Program-made: the position numbers and the translations under genes
Assembly: GCA_916048095.2 (NCBI GenBank)
Contig: OU696597.1
Coordinates: forward strand, 1,895,042 to 1,959,041
DNA: 64,000 nucleotides
Reading direction: 5' to 3'
Source: Sacculina carcini
Taxonomy: Eukaryota > Arthropoda > Thecostraca > Sacculinidae
Shown here: positions 43,101 through 52,839 of the stretch, one piece after another
Layout: every line of letters begins with the position of its first letter
Numbering within the stretch: the first letter of the stretch is position 1
The notes under the pieces: model-generated
The model's input: only the letters and a program-made list of their open reading frames with translations
Told to the model about the DNA's origin: nothing
Database searches by the model: none

Positions 43101-46100
43101 TATCCTGTAGGAAGAAACTTAACAGCTTTCTTGCAGATGAATATAGATTATTTGTAAATAGTTTTCCTCTTAGAATATCGTGATCAACCAAGTCAAATAT
43201 TTTGTCCAAGGTCCAGATGGATTCCCATACATAATAATAAAGACCAGATTCTTGACGACACACCACGACATACACGATCATTGAGAAAACAACACACTAG
43301 ATACTGACCGCAGTCGTAGCGTGCCGGACAACATTCTCCGTCCGCTAAGACGGCGCGACATCCCGGGATCTGCATGGTGCATTGCTGTTGCACGCAGGCC
43401 GTGTGGTTCCGTATGCAATAGCAAACATCGCAAGGCTCCGACGGGTCGTTGGGCACCTGTGTGTACATGCCACGTGTGTGTCAGTGAGAATCCATAGATA
43501 TCCCAATGCACCGATATCACAATCAAGCTGCATTCCATTGATACCCGATAATGCGGAGACTTGATCAATGATTGTGATGTGGGCTCGAACATAACTCATT
43601 ACATCATGGCTGCAACAGAGCCGTAGCAACCACCCCCCTCAAAACCACCGGTCGGGGGCCCCCGAGAGTTGAGAGGCCCCGCTGCCTCACACATGGCAAT
43701 AAAATTTATCATAAAGTGGCGAATAAGAGTCCGTAAGTCCCCAGGAGACCGAGGGGCTCGTAACTGCATTTTCCCGTTGTCGGACTTCTATTATAATGGT
43801 GCTTTATTTATATCAAGGTCCCCTGATATTGTATTTGGAGGGCAATAAGAGCTTGCATCAACTCTGGGTTTCCTCATGCAACCAGAACAGCGCTCTTCAA
43901 CACGACTGTATCAGTGGAAATTAGCAAGTCCATATGTCGAAATAGCTGAAAAGACGAGTCTCTTATAATAGTGCATATTTGCAGTCACCTGATCAGAGAA
44001 GATCATAATTTTCAATCGATCTTGCCTTCTTTCAGTTATTTGAAATTAAAACAGCAAATATGAAATATTATATTGAAAAAATGCGACTCAGATATAACTG
44101 ATAGTTCAAGGTGTTCAGCAGCTCTTCTGCAGCCTTCTAAAACGTGCCGCCGGGATTAATTATTCCTCCCACATCCTCCACGCTACACTACTGCGTGAAT
44201 CACCTGGTCGCCGTCTTTGTAGAAGACTCCGTCGACGTCACATCCCGCCACACCATCACCACCTTCATCTATGCTTCCCTGCACGAGGGCAGCCGTAGTT
44301 AAGGTGATGGGAGCGTCGGTGGATTCGGAGCTGACCTCCGGCGACTGCGTACTCGATGAGGAAGACATCCCAAGCATCTGCATTATTGGTACGGGAACTG
44401 TGAACACAGAACACCACAAACGCTCAGCAAAAGAGGACATCGGGAAAAGGACATCAGGAAAATCTAGTCAGTTTGGTGAGTGCTTTCTTTTTGTTACTTG
44501 TTTTTCAATATGACCTAGATTCGTTAGTGTCTGCCATTGTGTGAGTGTGATTTGTGATTTGTTCCTTTATATAACGTATTCCTCTCCTATCTTTATATCT
44601 GTTTCTGTGTCTTCCAGTTTCCAATATTTTACACATGCATTTTGAGCGATGTGTTGTGGGTGTTGTGTTGTTAGTTGTGTTGTTAATTGCTGTGTTGTTA
44701 GTCGGTGTGTTATTAGTTGTTGTGTTGTGAGTATTGTGCTGTAGGTGTTGTTTTGTGTTGCGAGTGTTGTTAAGTGAGTGTTGATTATAGCATTCAAAGA
44801 AATTCTCCTCTGCCGGGTTTCGAATCACGGACCTCCCGCTTGTGAGGCGGGTGTGCTACCACTACACCACGGAGTCCAATAGTCGAAGAGTGTAGTACAT
44901 CTTGATGTTTCTTACCCAGGTCGCAGGTAACTCGCGGACAACAGTCACCAGGCTGCTTAACCACTGAACATCCCTTGGCCAGAGGCCGCACGTAGGGGCA
45001 AACTTTCAGGAAGCACATTAGCATATTGTTCGAGCAGGTACAGTTCAGACATGGCTCGTTGGTGAGAATCTGATCGCCCTCGCCATAATGCTGCATCATG
45101 TGGAAACATCCTGTCAGTTGCACACAGCGTACTTTTAAGTCATCCCGCACCCGTGAAACTTCAAATTATACGCAGAACCATCTAGTTCAGAGGTTTCCAA
45201 GCGGTGGGTTGCGACCCCCTTATGGGGGGTCGCGAGGTAACTTCAGGGGGTCGTGAGAACCGCTTGAAAAAATTCACATCCGTCAATAATTGTAAATAAA
45301 GTCCATATTATGAACACCTGATGTTTTTTCTTTGTATTTTCCAATAAATTCAATAACAACGACATATAAGTATTCCGGATCTGGACTAGGGGTCGCAGAG
45401 CGGAAACTTTTGGGAACCCCTGATCTAGTTCTTTATTTTATCATTCATAATAACACTAGAATATTGGGAATAATATAAAACAGTAAATTAAGAAGTTTAG
45501 TATTTCAGTGGTGGACCATGAAAAATTGGCGTTCCCTTCCGTCATTTCAAAAGAAAATTTTTTTGTGCAATGTGTATAAACAAAACCTAGCAATAATTTG
45601 ACGCAACACACAGATGAAAACTTATTAGGGAAAAATTTAACACCTTTTGCGGTTCACTTGGAGAAATCACGCTTGTGTGGAATCTTAGTTTGAGAATTAC
45701 ACATTTAGCGGCCTTCTAATTATTACAGATTTAGCGGCCTTCCAAAGTCTACGCACATAAATTAGGTCTTAGTTTAGTAAAACCAGAATGGCAAAGTAAA
45801 AACTCACCTGTTTGTGTCTCATTCCACGAAAGAGGGGCTGCAAAAATACAGAAAAAACAATATTTACTTATTCGTTCAAATAAAAACGTTTTAACATCGC
45901 GAAAAATCTATAAAAAAACTTGCAAATAAATATAAAAAATAAAACCGACTGGTGATAATATATTACAAAAATAGATAATTAATTTCCTATCTATATGCTC
46001 ATGAATTTTTTGTTGTAAAAAATTGTAAGAATTTGAAAGTTTGTAAGAATTTCTGATTGTAGTGTTTATATATACTTGTATATATTTTTCATACGATCGC

Positions 46101-46475
46101 GTTTATTTCTCGTAAACTATTTATGAATAATATAATTTAAATATTTTACTTTTCAATTGCTTGTTTACAAACAACCAGTAAAAACTCTAAACGACCCGAT
46201 TTGAACGACATTTATTTGTCGTTAAGTGAAAATTTAACAAGCAAATGAAAAGTGAAATATAATTTTTATATATAAATATTGCACGAGGAATTAAAATGAT
46301 TTATAATAAATATTAAATGTATATAGGTAAACATGTTGTAAATAGTGGTTTAAGGAAGGTAGAAATAAAACTGAACTGAAATGAAAATAATTTATAAAAA
46401 AAACTTACCAGCTGATACAGAATACGCACAAGCCAACACCAACAGGCATACAACCTCTCCTGCACTTAACCACAT
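30998..46475 (-). CDS. Tnc: Tenectin homologue, VWC/mucin matrix protein, 11 exons
   Basis: Drosophila Tenectin is a secreted mucin-like integrin ligand of epithelial lumina. It carries VWC domains and an RGD and has about 2819 residues. Here eleven exons sum to 8580 nt (2859 residues) and all phases close. From the N-terminus: signal peptide (1-22, ending AYSVSA); VWC1 (about 33-97); VWC2 (about 145-211); VWC3 (about 236-300); an acidic Ser/Thr-rich region with many Ser-Gly pairs (about 301-1625); VWC4 and VWC5 (to about 1765); five diverged Thr-rich repeats (about 1766-2560); a linker; VWC6 with FCFRGDIIC; and a half VWC7 ending KPQPMIQKM and a basic tail. Introns between modules are phase 1; VWC2 and VWC3 are each split by a phase 0 intron. 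The symbol follows Drosophila and does not mean tenascin-C. Orthology rests on architecture and the RGD-VWC sequence. Confidence 0.9.
31514..34694 (-). CDS. Tnc: Tnc exon 10, Thr-rich repeats, RGD-VWC6, start of VWC7
   Basis: 3181 nt without a stop. Five diverged units of roughly 110-170 residues each carry a PG-T word (YKPGYTIVKNT, FLPGNTVEETT, YHPGTVVTQTT, YLPGTRIRKTT; VQGHTIIETI in the first). Most also carry a Thr/Val-rich stretch with RPA and DxxGxR. VWC6 follows with RGD at 31825-31833, then GCEIQGVFYRTG opens VWC7. The donor is TGTAG|GTGAGA, phase 2. Confidence 0.92.
35061..35275. mobile_element. hAT-like MITE in Tnc intron 9
   Basis: Ends TAGTGCTTCTCAACGTGG and GGCTAAGAAACATTGCACT are imperfect inverted repeats of the hAT type. 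A single copy was seen. Confidence 0.45.
35281..35549 (+). mobile_element. MITE family D, hAT-type
   Basis: Family D sequence with ends CAGGTTCTTAACCTG and AAGGTTAAGAAGCACAG, in Tnc intron 9 about 30 bp before exon 9's donor side. Confidence 0.82.
35580..35807 (-). CDS. Tnc: Tnc exon 9, VWC5
   Basis: One VWC: CLMNDEIFASGD, DPCSYCLC, CARQVC and SVCCSSTYSC. Phase 1 at both ends. Confidence 0.92.
35808..36337 (-). other. Tnc intron 8
   Basis: 530 bp. A weak family F-like stretch lies at about 35860-36000 (GCCAAGTCCCCTTTAAATCC). Nothing else was recognised. Confidence 0.4.
36338..40504 (-). CDS. Tnc: Tnc exon 8, 4.2 kb acidic Ser-Gly region and VWC4
   Basis: 4167 nt without a stop. About 1320 residues are rich in Glu, Asp, Ser, Thr and Gly, with more than 30 Ser-Gly pairs beside acids (EASGD, LEGSGP, SSGDIVD). 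A 22-residue unit repeats three times near 38970-39170, and IEGSTD repeats near 36870-36941. The exon closes with the ten-cysteine VWC4 (CFVDGTRYATG to CCPQFEC). The acceptor is GTGCTTTCAG and the donor TGTG|GTGAGT. Confidence 0.92.
40945..41155 (+). mobile_element. Family F element in Tnc intron 7
   Basis: Ends CAGTGGCGGCATTAAGG and ATCCTGACCCTGCCACTG. The interior carries the family's ACGAGCATTTCAAGTGTAG block, as at 52500 (GAGCATTTCGAGTATGG). Confidence 0.72.
41486..41642 (-). CDS. Tnc: Tnc exon 7, rest of VWC3
   Basis: VPSSDACKHCYC, CAVQSC and GVCCPIHYDC. The acceptor is GTTGTAG after TG-rich sequence. The donor is TGCG|GTAGGA, phase 1. Confidence 0.9.
41690..41930 (+). mobile_element. 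LINE reverse-transcriptase C-terminal relic
   Basis: 41692-41838 is open and reads KKYSFPYRCVDVWNQLGENI, then SVGAFKERLDSVKHW and EFQGR, stop. It is the best-kept copy of the LINE tail also seen in reverse at 10900 and 29240. It lies in Tnc intron 6, antisense to the gene. Confidence 0.75.
42007..42343. mobile_element. hAT-like MITE in Tnc intron 6/exon 6 flank
   Basis: Inverted ends CAGTGGTTCTCAACTCTTGG and AAAAGTTGAGGAACCACTG. The interior is unlike family D. Flanking octamers do not match. It ends 30 bp from exon 6. Confidence 0.65.
42373..42482 (-). CDS. Tnc: Tnc exon 6, Thr linker and start of VWC3
   Basis: Thr-rich linker (DTTTTTSTTLAP), then CDHEGHIYADGDA. Phase 1 in, phase 0 out (GCG|GTCAGT). 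The acceptor GATACAG is near AC/TG sequence. No long ORF marks this exon; it was recognised from the domain. Confidence 0.85.
42498..42562. repeat. AC tract upstream of Tnc exon 6
   Basis: Imperfect AC on plus, hence TG in the Tnc pre-mRNA, about 15 bases before the exon 6 acceptor. Confidence 0.9.
42774..43061 (+). mobile_element. MITE family D in Tnc intron 5
   Basis: Starts CAGTGGTTCAACATG with a short internal repetition (GGGAAATTTCAACCTG, GGGAAATTCCCC) and ends AGCTTAAGAACCACTG. Confidence 0.85.
43309..43456 (-). CDS. Tnc: Tnc exon 5, rest of VWC2
   Basis: VPNDPSEPCDVCYC, CVQQQC and GECCPARYDC complete VWC2. Phase 0 in, phase 1 out (TGCG|GTCAGT). Confidence 0.9.
43718..43840 (+). repeat. 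Family I fragment in Tnc intron 4
   Basis: Matches 9306-9420 (TAAGTCCCCAGGAGACCGAG, TAACTGCATTTTCCCG). A G/C-rich inverted stretch (43640-43680) precedes it. Confidence 0.55.
44204..44397 (-). CDS. Tnc: Tnc exon 4, Ser/Thr linker and start of VWC2
   Basis: A Ser-rich linker (MSSSSSTQSPEVSS), then the first VWC strand GCDVDGVFYKDGDQ. It ends at CAG|GTGATT in phase 0, inside the domain. Confidence 0.88.
44640..44770. repeat. TGTTGTTA minisatellite
   Basis: Irregular units of GTGTTGTTAGTT with TGCTG variants in Tnc intron 3, joined to the truncated SINE. Confidence 0.8.
44771..44880 (-). mobile_element. SINE head only (tRNA-Val-like)
   Basis: A near-intact tRNA-like head with CCCGC/GCGGG anticodon stem, loop CTCACAA and TTCGAA. 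It then passes through TTTCTTTGAATGC into the adjoining minisatellite. The SINE body is missing. It is not a functional tRNA gene, since it matches the SINE heads including their non-tRNA flank. Confidence 0.8.
44916..45110 (-). CDS. Tnc: Tnc exon 3, VWC1
   Basis: One complete ten-cysteine VWC: GCFHMMQHY, CLNCTC, MCFLKVC and GDCCPRVTC. Phase 1 at both ends, so the exon is a shuffling-type module. Confidence 0.92.
45188..45422. mobile_element. 235 bp hAT-type element with perfect 8 bp duplication
   Basis: Ends CAGAGGTTTCCAAGCGGTGG and CTTTTGGGAACCCCTG, flanked on both sides by ATCTAGTT (45180-45187 and 45423-45430). It sits in Tnc intron 2. Long GGGTCGC inverted blocks lie inside each end. 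Confidence 0.85.
45808..45837 (-). CDS. Tnc: Tnc exon 2, 30 nt microexon
   Basis: Bounded by TATTTTTGCAG and CAG|GTGAGT, phase 1 on both sides. It adds about ten residues (APLSWNETQT) just after the signal peptide, including an N-glycosylation sequon (NET). Confidence 0.8.
46409..46475 (-). CDS. Tnc: Tnc exon 1, signal peptide
   Basis: The ATG follows an acceptor-like TTTTCAG by one base, so a non-coding exon lies upstream. It encodes MWLSAGEVVCLLVLACAYSV and SA, with a hydrophobic core. The donor is CTG|GTAAGT, phase 1. Confidence 0.85.
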
Positions 46476-46482
46476 CCTGAAA

Positions 46483-46487
<5 letters not shown>

Positions 46488-46568
<81 letters not shown>
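46488..46568. repeat. AC tract upstream of Tnc exon 1
   Basis: About 40 AC units on plus, i.e. TG in the Tnc transcript sense, 8-12 bases before the GTTTTCAG acceptor of the first coding exon. Confidence 0.95.
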
Positions 46569-46569
<1 letters not shown>

Positions 46570-46599
46570 TCAAACATACACAATAGCACAGACATAGCG

Positions 46600-49036
46600 T
46601 ACTTTTGTGCGGCTTAGCGAAGGCAAAAATGGAAAAGTAGAAATATTAGCAGAAGTTAATATGATATAAGATTATAATAATATCTGAGTATAATTGATGG
46701 TAATAAATGCGTTAAAAAATTGTAAAAATATCTACGGTAGAATTGTACGCAATAGATTGGCAATAATATTACAATTATAAATACTCGTGCCGCTTATACA
46801 GTAAAAATAAATCAAGTTATATAAATAAAATAAAATATATAATAGTGAATATTAAATATAAATAAGCATATATAATAAATGAGTAATTAATACAATAAAT
46901 AAAAAGCATGAAAACCAAATGAATCAAATCAATCAAAGAGATAAATAATAAAATCCGACCAGAAATAGTTTCCCTCATTATTGCTCATAGGGAACATATG
47001 CAGCTCCCTTTTTTATCAAATATTCCAAAAACAATCAAATGTTTATTTTTATGCCTTCGAACAAGTATTATTTGCGTCTTGAAATTATACCCAGTGAAGA
47101 AATATTAGCGGAAAGAAATACTATACCAAAAAGTACAATTTTTTGCCGAAACATAATTTTGCGTAATAATCCCGAAACATTTCATGCTTATAAGAAAATA
47201 ATACACGAGCGGTCTATCAGCTAGCAAAACTCGTGAATAAGTGAAAATTCATCAATTCGGAGCAGGTATTTTCGAACCCCAGTGGTGACTTCAATGCAGA
47301 ACAGAAAGATATCTACCTCATTCCAGCTAAACACCATATGCGTACACATAGAAAAACTCTATATAATTTGTATCATACAGTAAATATAATTACAAATTTT
47401 ATAATGATATCAAATTAAAATATCAATTTTTTATCTATACGTGCTATAGTGAATATGTGTATAAAACAGGGTGAGAAAATTGGTTATTTTTATGAATAAT
47501 TCATGACGTTGCCTGAAGATATTCAACATAATTATATTATTGTTGTAATAAGTTATCACATGAGAATGATCCATTAGTGAACAGAGACATTACTAATGAC
47601 TTCACTGAGTCAATGTAAGTACTAACTATAACTGCTAACTATACTGACATAAGCCACCGTTAAAGTGGGACTCATAAAATCTGTGTAATTGTCAGCTAGC
47701 TTGGTCATAAAGAAACCGCACACAGTAGCTTGTACCCGGAAAACCCCTTTGAGTAAGTGAATGGATGTCACAGCAATATATCTTGAGCTGTAGCCGAACT
47801 CTTGTCGTCAAGTCAAGCCTCACCGGAGGGGGCTGATTTAGAGACGGTTCGCTGTCAAGATAACCGGTTGTCCCTCGGTATTATCTCGTCCATCTTTCGT
47901 GGACAAGTTCATGAGCAAGTTCAAGGTTACGCAAAGTGAGGACATGGAACTGTGTGCACTAACGAGAACAGTAGTAGCAGCAAAGTATCTTGTCCTCCCG
48001 TCGTGTTATACTTGTTGACAAGTTCTCTTACCTCAGCTTAAACGCATGCAAATGACTGGTTCTTCAAGTGAAGAACAATTGTTGAGAATCTAGGGATTAA
48101 AATGTCAGTGCACTCTGATGTATAAATCCCGACGGATAAGTTCAGGAGACTGAATCACCCAAGATAAATCTAACAAATCTAAAGATATCTAATCAATAAA
48201 AAAAACCAAACATTAAACTAATCAACAATAAACCTAGGTAAACACCAAGCTAATCACTAAATAGAAAAATCGCCAAAGAAATCATATCACTCAAAGAACA
48301 AAAATTAATATAAACCGGAGATAGGAATTGAATGAAAACAACTTTGGAAAGAAAGGTCAAAACAACAAAAAATTCCATAAAAGCTCAAAGGTCGCTTTCA
48401 TTTCCGAACGTAACTTTGGAGAAATTTATCAGTGATATTTAGACTGAGTGTCGAAAAGGTGCGCCTAAAACACTCGTATGGCAAATTCAAACCAAACAAG
48501 TAAGTCTATTTAGAACCTAAATTGAGTGTCTTAAAATTGTGTTCACATTATTTAGTAAAGATATTCTTTTTTTGTATCGCTTCTATATCATCATGTCTCC
48601 AGAGAATTATAGACACCTGCTATACTAACGGACTTTGCGAATTCTAAAACGGCGATGTAATCGGACAATTAGCCTCACAAGGTGTCATAAAAGCATCCTC
48701 CTACTGAAGCTATACACTTTAGCTGTCTTCGTTCACAAAAGCTAACGGAACGGTTGACTGGTAAGGACTGTGAGTGTAGAAAATGTGGCGCGAAATGGTA
48801 GCCAAGGTCAGCGACCTCACAATGACCTCATACAAATGGACTGACAATCACACAAGATCACAAGCTGATGACAAAAAAGAACATACAGCCACACACACAC
48901 ACACATACATTTCAAATACATTGAAGGTATTACTGGTGCATTAATATCGCACGCAAAAGCGTAAAGACATACACTCTGTCCAATGTCATGCAAATATTGA
49001 TACAATGGAGGTCAAATTTGTTCGAACGCTGAATAG

Positions 49037-49040
<4 letters not shown>
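46600..49040. other. Tnc 5' flank or first intron, unassigned
   Basis: AT-rich to about 47500, then more balanced. A short AC run lies at 48891-48905. No exon or interspersed family was recognised. If the 50186 exon is real, this is inside Tnc intron 0. Confidence 0.45.

Positions 49041-49110
<70 letters not shown>
49041..49110. repeat. AC microsatellite
   Basis: About 35 uninterrupted AC units. Confidence 0.97.
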
Positions 49111-49112
<2 letters not shown>

Positions 49113-49354
49113 GTTGATGAATATTCCGGCATAAAGAAGGAAGCTAACAAAGCTTATAGCAAAAGATACTGGAATACTTCAGAAGCGCGTGTGTACGGTA
49201 GAAATCCACTCCTCCCCGAAGAAATGATTATAGCGCATTTGTAATGCATGCATTGCGCTCAAAAACAAAAAGAATCAATCTGAAATGCATGTCAAATCTG
49301 TATTTTAAGGGTACATTGGGGAACAATTGAAAAATAGCACGGCACCCTCTAATT

Positions 49355-49635
49355 CAGTGGTTCTTAACCTGTGTGGGAAATTCCCCTGTCTGGTGGGGAA
49401 TGAAAGAGTTGTCAAGTGGGAAGCTAAAGGTCGGACAGAACAGGACAACTATGTGTGTGTTTTTATCAATTCAAATTAGTTTATTTTTGTTTCTAATCAC
49501 CTCTAATGACACATTCACTTTGATGTAACAACTGAATTTATTGAATTTATCAGCGCTGTGTTGTGTGTGGAGAATGAAGAAGAGATGGCTCATTAAGAAG
49601 TGGAGAATCAGAAAGAAAAAAGGTTAAGACCTCTG
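49355..49635 (+). mobile_element. MITE family D with perfect 8 bp duplication
   Basis: The type copy, 281 bp. CTCTAATT flanks it at 49347-49354 and 49636-49643. Ends CAGTGGTTCTTAACCTG and AGGTTAAGACCTCTG. The 8 bp duplication assigns family D to hAT. Confidence 0.92.
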
Positions 49636-50035
49636 CTCTAATTCGAACGGCACTATGGCGGAAGGTTTAAAAGATAGAACGGTATGCCGTTGAAATAGAG
49701 GTGTTTGCGGTATATATCAAGTTAATTAATATCTATCAAGTGGCTAAAATTTCGTTGAAATACAATCGAATTTGTGAACCACTTGGTCCCGCGTACGCTA
49801 ACATGATGGAAATGCCATTAAGATGAAATAATCTTAACATCCATGAACAGGTAAAAATAGCGAGCTCTGTCACGAAGCAGGAAGCCCATCTCGCGTCGCT
49901 AAACATCAATTCTGTGAGGAAAAGTCGAAATATTAATACATTCAACTAAGAAATGAACTTTTTATTCAGCCATTTCATTTTACAATCTCACTGTATTTGT
50001 CAGCTTTCATCTTCCTTTATTAAATTTTTATTCCT

Positions 50036-50175
50036 CAAAATCTCGTTCTCTATACATCTGTTTGGTTAGCTTCCAGTACACATGGGGTCACCGCACACAG
50101 GGTGGTAATAGTGCACTTGCACACTCTTCCCCCATGCTACTGTATTTACCTGTGTAATTAATAACAATAATAGCA
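50036..50175 (+). mobile_element. Family B retroposon 3' end, sense copy
   Basis: Reads GGTTAGCTTCCAGTACACAT through to GTGTAATTAATAACAATAAT. Confidence 0.78.
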
Positions 50176-50185
50176 ATAATCTCAC

Positions 50186-50600
50186 CTGGTGACGCAGGAC
50201 TGGTGCTGTGAGAAGCTACAAGACTTGGTAATTCGCACCGACGGAGTTGCGGGACACACAGGGCTGCAATACGAGAAGGCTGGAGCTCAATACCAGTAAG
50301 ACAGAGCTACAGCTCACGACCACACCTAGAATACACGATAGGTGAGTTGTTTGTGATGGAGGGGATTTCGAGGAGACGGCTTCGAGGAGACGTCCTCACA
50401 CATGCGCCGTCACAGCTCTACTGCCGGCAGCCGGTGCTCTGACGTCGCCAGAGTTCGTGGTCAAGCGGTGGCCGTCAGAACGCCCGAGGCGATGGACGCG
50501 ACGGACCATCCGGCGTGTTCTGCGGGGATGCTCATTTTGTGGCGATTTTTACAATCACGAACAATTCCTGACTGTGCTTTTTCCCAGTGGTTTCCATGTC
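50186..50600 (-). promoter_or_regulatory. Candidate Tnc first exon and promoter region
   Basis: On the minus strand a donor ACCAG|GTGAGATT ends an exon-like stretch at 50186. The stretch to about 50540 is unusually CpG- and GC-rich for the window (GCGGTGGCCGTCAGAACGCC on plus). This fits a 5' untranslated exon feeding the acceptor one base before the Tnc ATG. It carries no convincing coding frame, and no TATA box was found. Confidence 0.35.
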
Positions 50601-50921
50601 GCTGAATCCAATGGTGTTGAAATTATTGCAATTTAAATAGATTTAGGGGCGGCAAATCCCGTTTGAATATCACGGATTTAGCGAAAAATGAGAAATATTT
50701 GCATAATTCCCTCAATAACTTGTCTTTTGTAACGTCTACAGCTATTCAACACCACCCATTTGAAAGAGCTGTTTGAGATCTATCTAACAATACAATTTTT
50801 GTCGAAATTTTGTTGATATTAGTCTGGGTAGCCTATCTAAATCAGCATATCATTAGTTTTTAGTACAGTAGCAGGCGATGTCTCATCCTTCAGTAAATGT
50901 CTAAGCTTCAGTAGGAGGTAG

Positions 50922-51235
50922 GAACTTCCGAAGTGCATCAATCGAACACTGGTTCAGAAGTGCAGCATCCATGATTGTTTATCAGTCAATTAACAGATGT
51001 GTTGTTTGTTCCGCTCTCACGTGTGTTAATATTTCTGCTTAAGATTATATTTGTTTCAAGATATTTCAAAATTGAGTTCAGAATTCCTTAAGCTTTTCTG
51101 AACGAATTACATTCGAAATGTGGATGCATGGCAAACAAACACGCTCTAAATGAATGTCTGCTATGCGCCATCAATGACAACTTCTCATTCACTACTGGAT
51201 TCAGAAGCACTTCCGAATGCACTTACGAATGTTCT
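50922..51235 (+). mobile_element. Family G repeat with inverted ends
   Basis: The left end GAAGTGCATCAATCGAACAC and the right end ATTCAGAAGCACTTCCGAAT are imperfect inverted repeats. The interior TTTATCAGTCAATTAACAGA and GTTCCGCTCTCACGTGTG recurs at 57866 and, reversed, 63290. Confidence 0.72.
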
Positions 51236-51267
51236 TGGGAAGTTAAATCCATCATACCCGCGGAGAT

Positions 51268-51565
51268 TAGCTTCGTGGTGTAGTGGTAGCACATCCGCCA
51301 GAGTAACATTTCTTTCAGCGAATTCCGTAATACAACAGTCCCTGTCCACCCAGCAGTAAACGGTTCCAGATATCAGTCATGTGTTGTGTCATGCATTCTA
51401 GGGAGGTGGTCCTCTCTAATACGCCTTCCGTTCTTGTGGCGTCACAGCGTGGAGAGGGTCGGTTCTGCGGTGACAGCGAGCTGCACGGGACACACCTGTG
51501 TGTGTGTGTGTTTATAAGCTTCGGCTTCTTCCCGTGTAGCAGCTGTCACTTGAGGTGTCACAGCT
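51268..51565 (+). mobile_element. tRNA-Val-derived SINE, deleted head
   Basis: Box A region GTGGTGTAGTGGTAGCACA is kept. The anticodon and T arms are missing, then the body is complete. Confidence 0.87.
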
Positions 51566-51779
51566 ATCAACCTTTAACCGACCGTTCTCATTGCATGACC
51601 TCTGAGGGTTCAAACCATTTTTGCTGTGACGATCAGAACTGGATAAATTATAGATGATTGTGTGACATCTTCGCTGATCTTCAGCAGACAGATTTTCGCA
51701 CGAACTCAGCCAAACTAACAGACTCCTTCAATAACACCAAACATCCAACAGTTACTGAAAGCCGAGCGTGTATGCGTGC

Positions 51780-51922
51780 GTGTGTGTATGTGTAGTGTGG
51801 TATTTGTGTCAGCTGTGTGGGCTAATTTGAGCACGTCCAGAACGGATCTGACGTCCTTGCCTCGGGCATCGAGGTGACCGTTGGATGCCAATAAGTGATC
51901 GAATAAAACCATCAGGCTTCCA
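51780..51922 (-). CDS. Possible coding exon, unidentified
   Basis: The acceptor CATACAG (after AC on this strand) leads into an open frame GSLMVLFDHLLASNGHLDAR, then GKDVRSVLDVLKLAHTADTN, then AC-derived His/Thr. The composition, leucine spacing and lack of repeat identity look like real protein. It lies downstream of the SMG6-like stop on the same strand, so it would belong to another transcript. No matching donor was fixed, and I do not recognise the family. Confidence 0.35.
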
Positions 51923-52105
51923 CTGTATGTGTGTGTGTGTGCGTCGAAGCAAGACGTAACACTCTATTTACGATGGGAGTGTGGAACACAGTGGTACATA
52001 CATCAATATGTGTGTGCATTCAAACACGAGTAAAATGTAGACAATTGAATTAGATTGAAAGCGATCCCGTTTTGAGTGAACTTGTGTGTACGTAAGTAAT
52101 TCACA

Positions 52106-52108
<3 letters not shown>

Positions 52109-52146
<38 letters not shown>

Positions 52147-52290
52147 CAAACACAAAACAAACACAAACACCTCTGTATTCGCAAAATCACACACATACAC
52201 ATGCACAAACACACACACAAACACACATAAGCATGCAAAGAACAACATATATATGAACATGAACATACTGACACGCACACACACACATAC
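52109..52290. repeat. AC tracts, interrupted
   Basis: AC with AAACA interruptions in several blocks. Confidence 0.93.
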
Positions 52291-52409
52291 ACCTGTAATC
52301 GCACAGGTTGTGTTCTTTTGAGAAAATCGGAATATGGTCGTCCTATCATGTGTACACCGATTACGTCATAATATCGCTTCAAGATGACATCATTACACCA
52401 TCATTACAT

Positions 52410-52580
52410 CAGTTACGGCGCCGGGGGGAAGTATTTTGTGGGCTAAATCCCCCAAAAATATACCAAGCCATCTCCCCATCTTGAGCCGCCCCAAAAATGC
52501 CCGACCATGAGCATTTCGAGTATGGTTCGATGGTTTTTCCTTAGCCCCCCGCCGGAAACATCCTGGTGTCACCACTGTAT
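52410..52580 (-). mobile_element. Family F element directly after the SMG6-like stop
   Basis: Ends TTACGGCGCCGGGGGG and CCTGGTGTCACCACTG, with the CGAGCATTTCGAGTATGG-like block. It begins 7 bp downstream of the stop codon on the gene's strand, so it would form the start of the 3' untranslated region. Confidence 0.65.
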
Positions 52581-52586
52581 AAAACA

Positions 52587-52732
52587 TTAAGGATGTTGTT
52601 GCCGCTGTTGGGAGGATATCCAGTGCAAGAGATCGGGGACTGTGCGCGTGGGAACATCGGCCGCCAGGGCTTTGAGACGCATGTTGCGATCTTCAGTGAG
52701 AAGAACCACCTCACGCCGCAGGCAACGTACAC
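52587..52732 (-). CDS. Smg6: SMG6/EST1A-like PIN nuclease, last exon
   Basis: SMG6 cuts mRNAs in nonsense-mediated decay through a C-terminal PIN endonuclease. This exon encodes VRCLRREVVLLTEDRNMRLK, then ALAADVPTRTVPDLLHWI and a short Gln/Ser tail, then stop. The human C-terminus reads VVLLTDDRNLRVKALTRNVP and ends a few residues later. The Asp before Arg (human Asp1392) is kept. The protein ends right after the PIN fold, as in SMG6 and unlike SWT1, whose PIN domain is internal. The acceptor GCGTGTAG follows TG repeats, and phase 1 fits the previous exon. Confidence 0.8.
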
Positions 52733-52839
52733 CTACACGCACACACACACAAAGAAGTGGTACAAAATCAAGATTTATTCGAATTGGCAAAATCAAAGAG
52801 AGGTCACAAATTTGGTCTACAGAAAAGAAGAATGAAAAG

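Noticed and set aside
44795..44877. Possible functional tRNA-Val gene
   Set aside because: It has the SINE-specific flank and sits where a SINE body has been lost; the T arm carries the same substitutions as the SINE heads.
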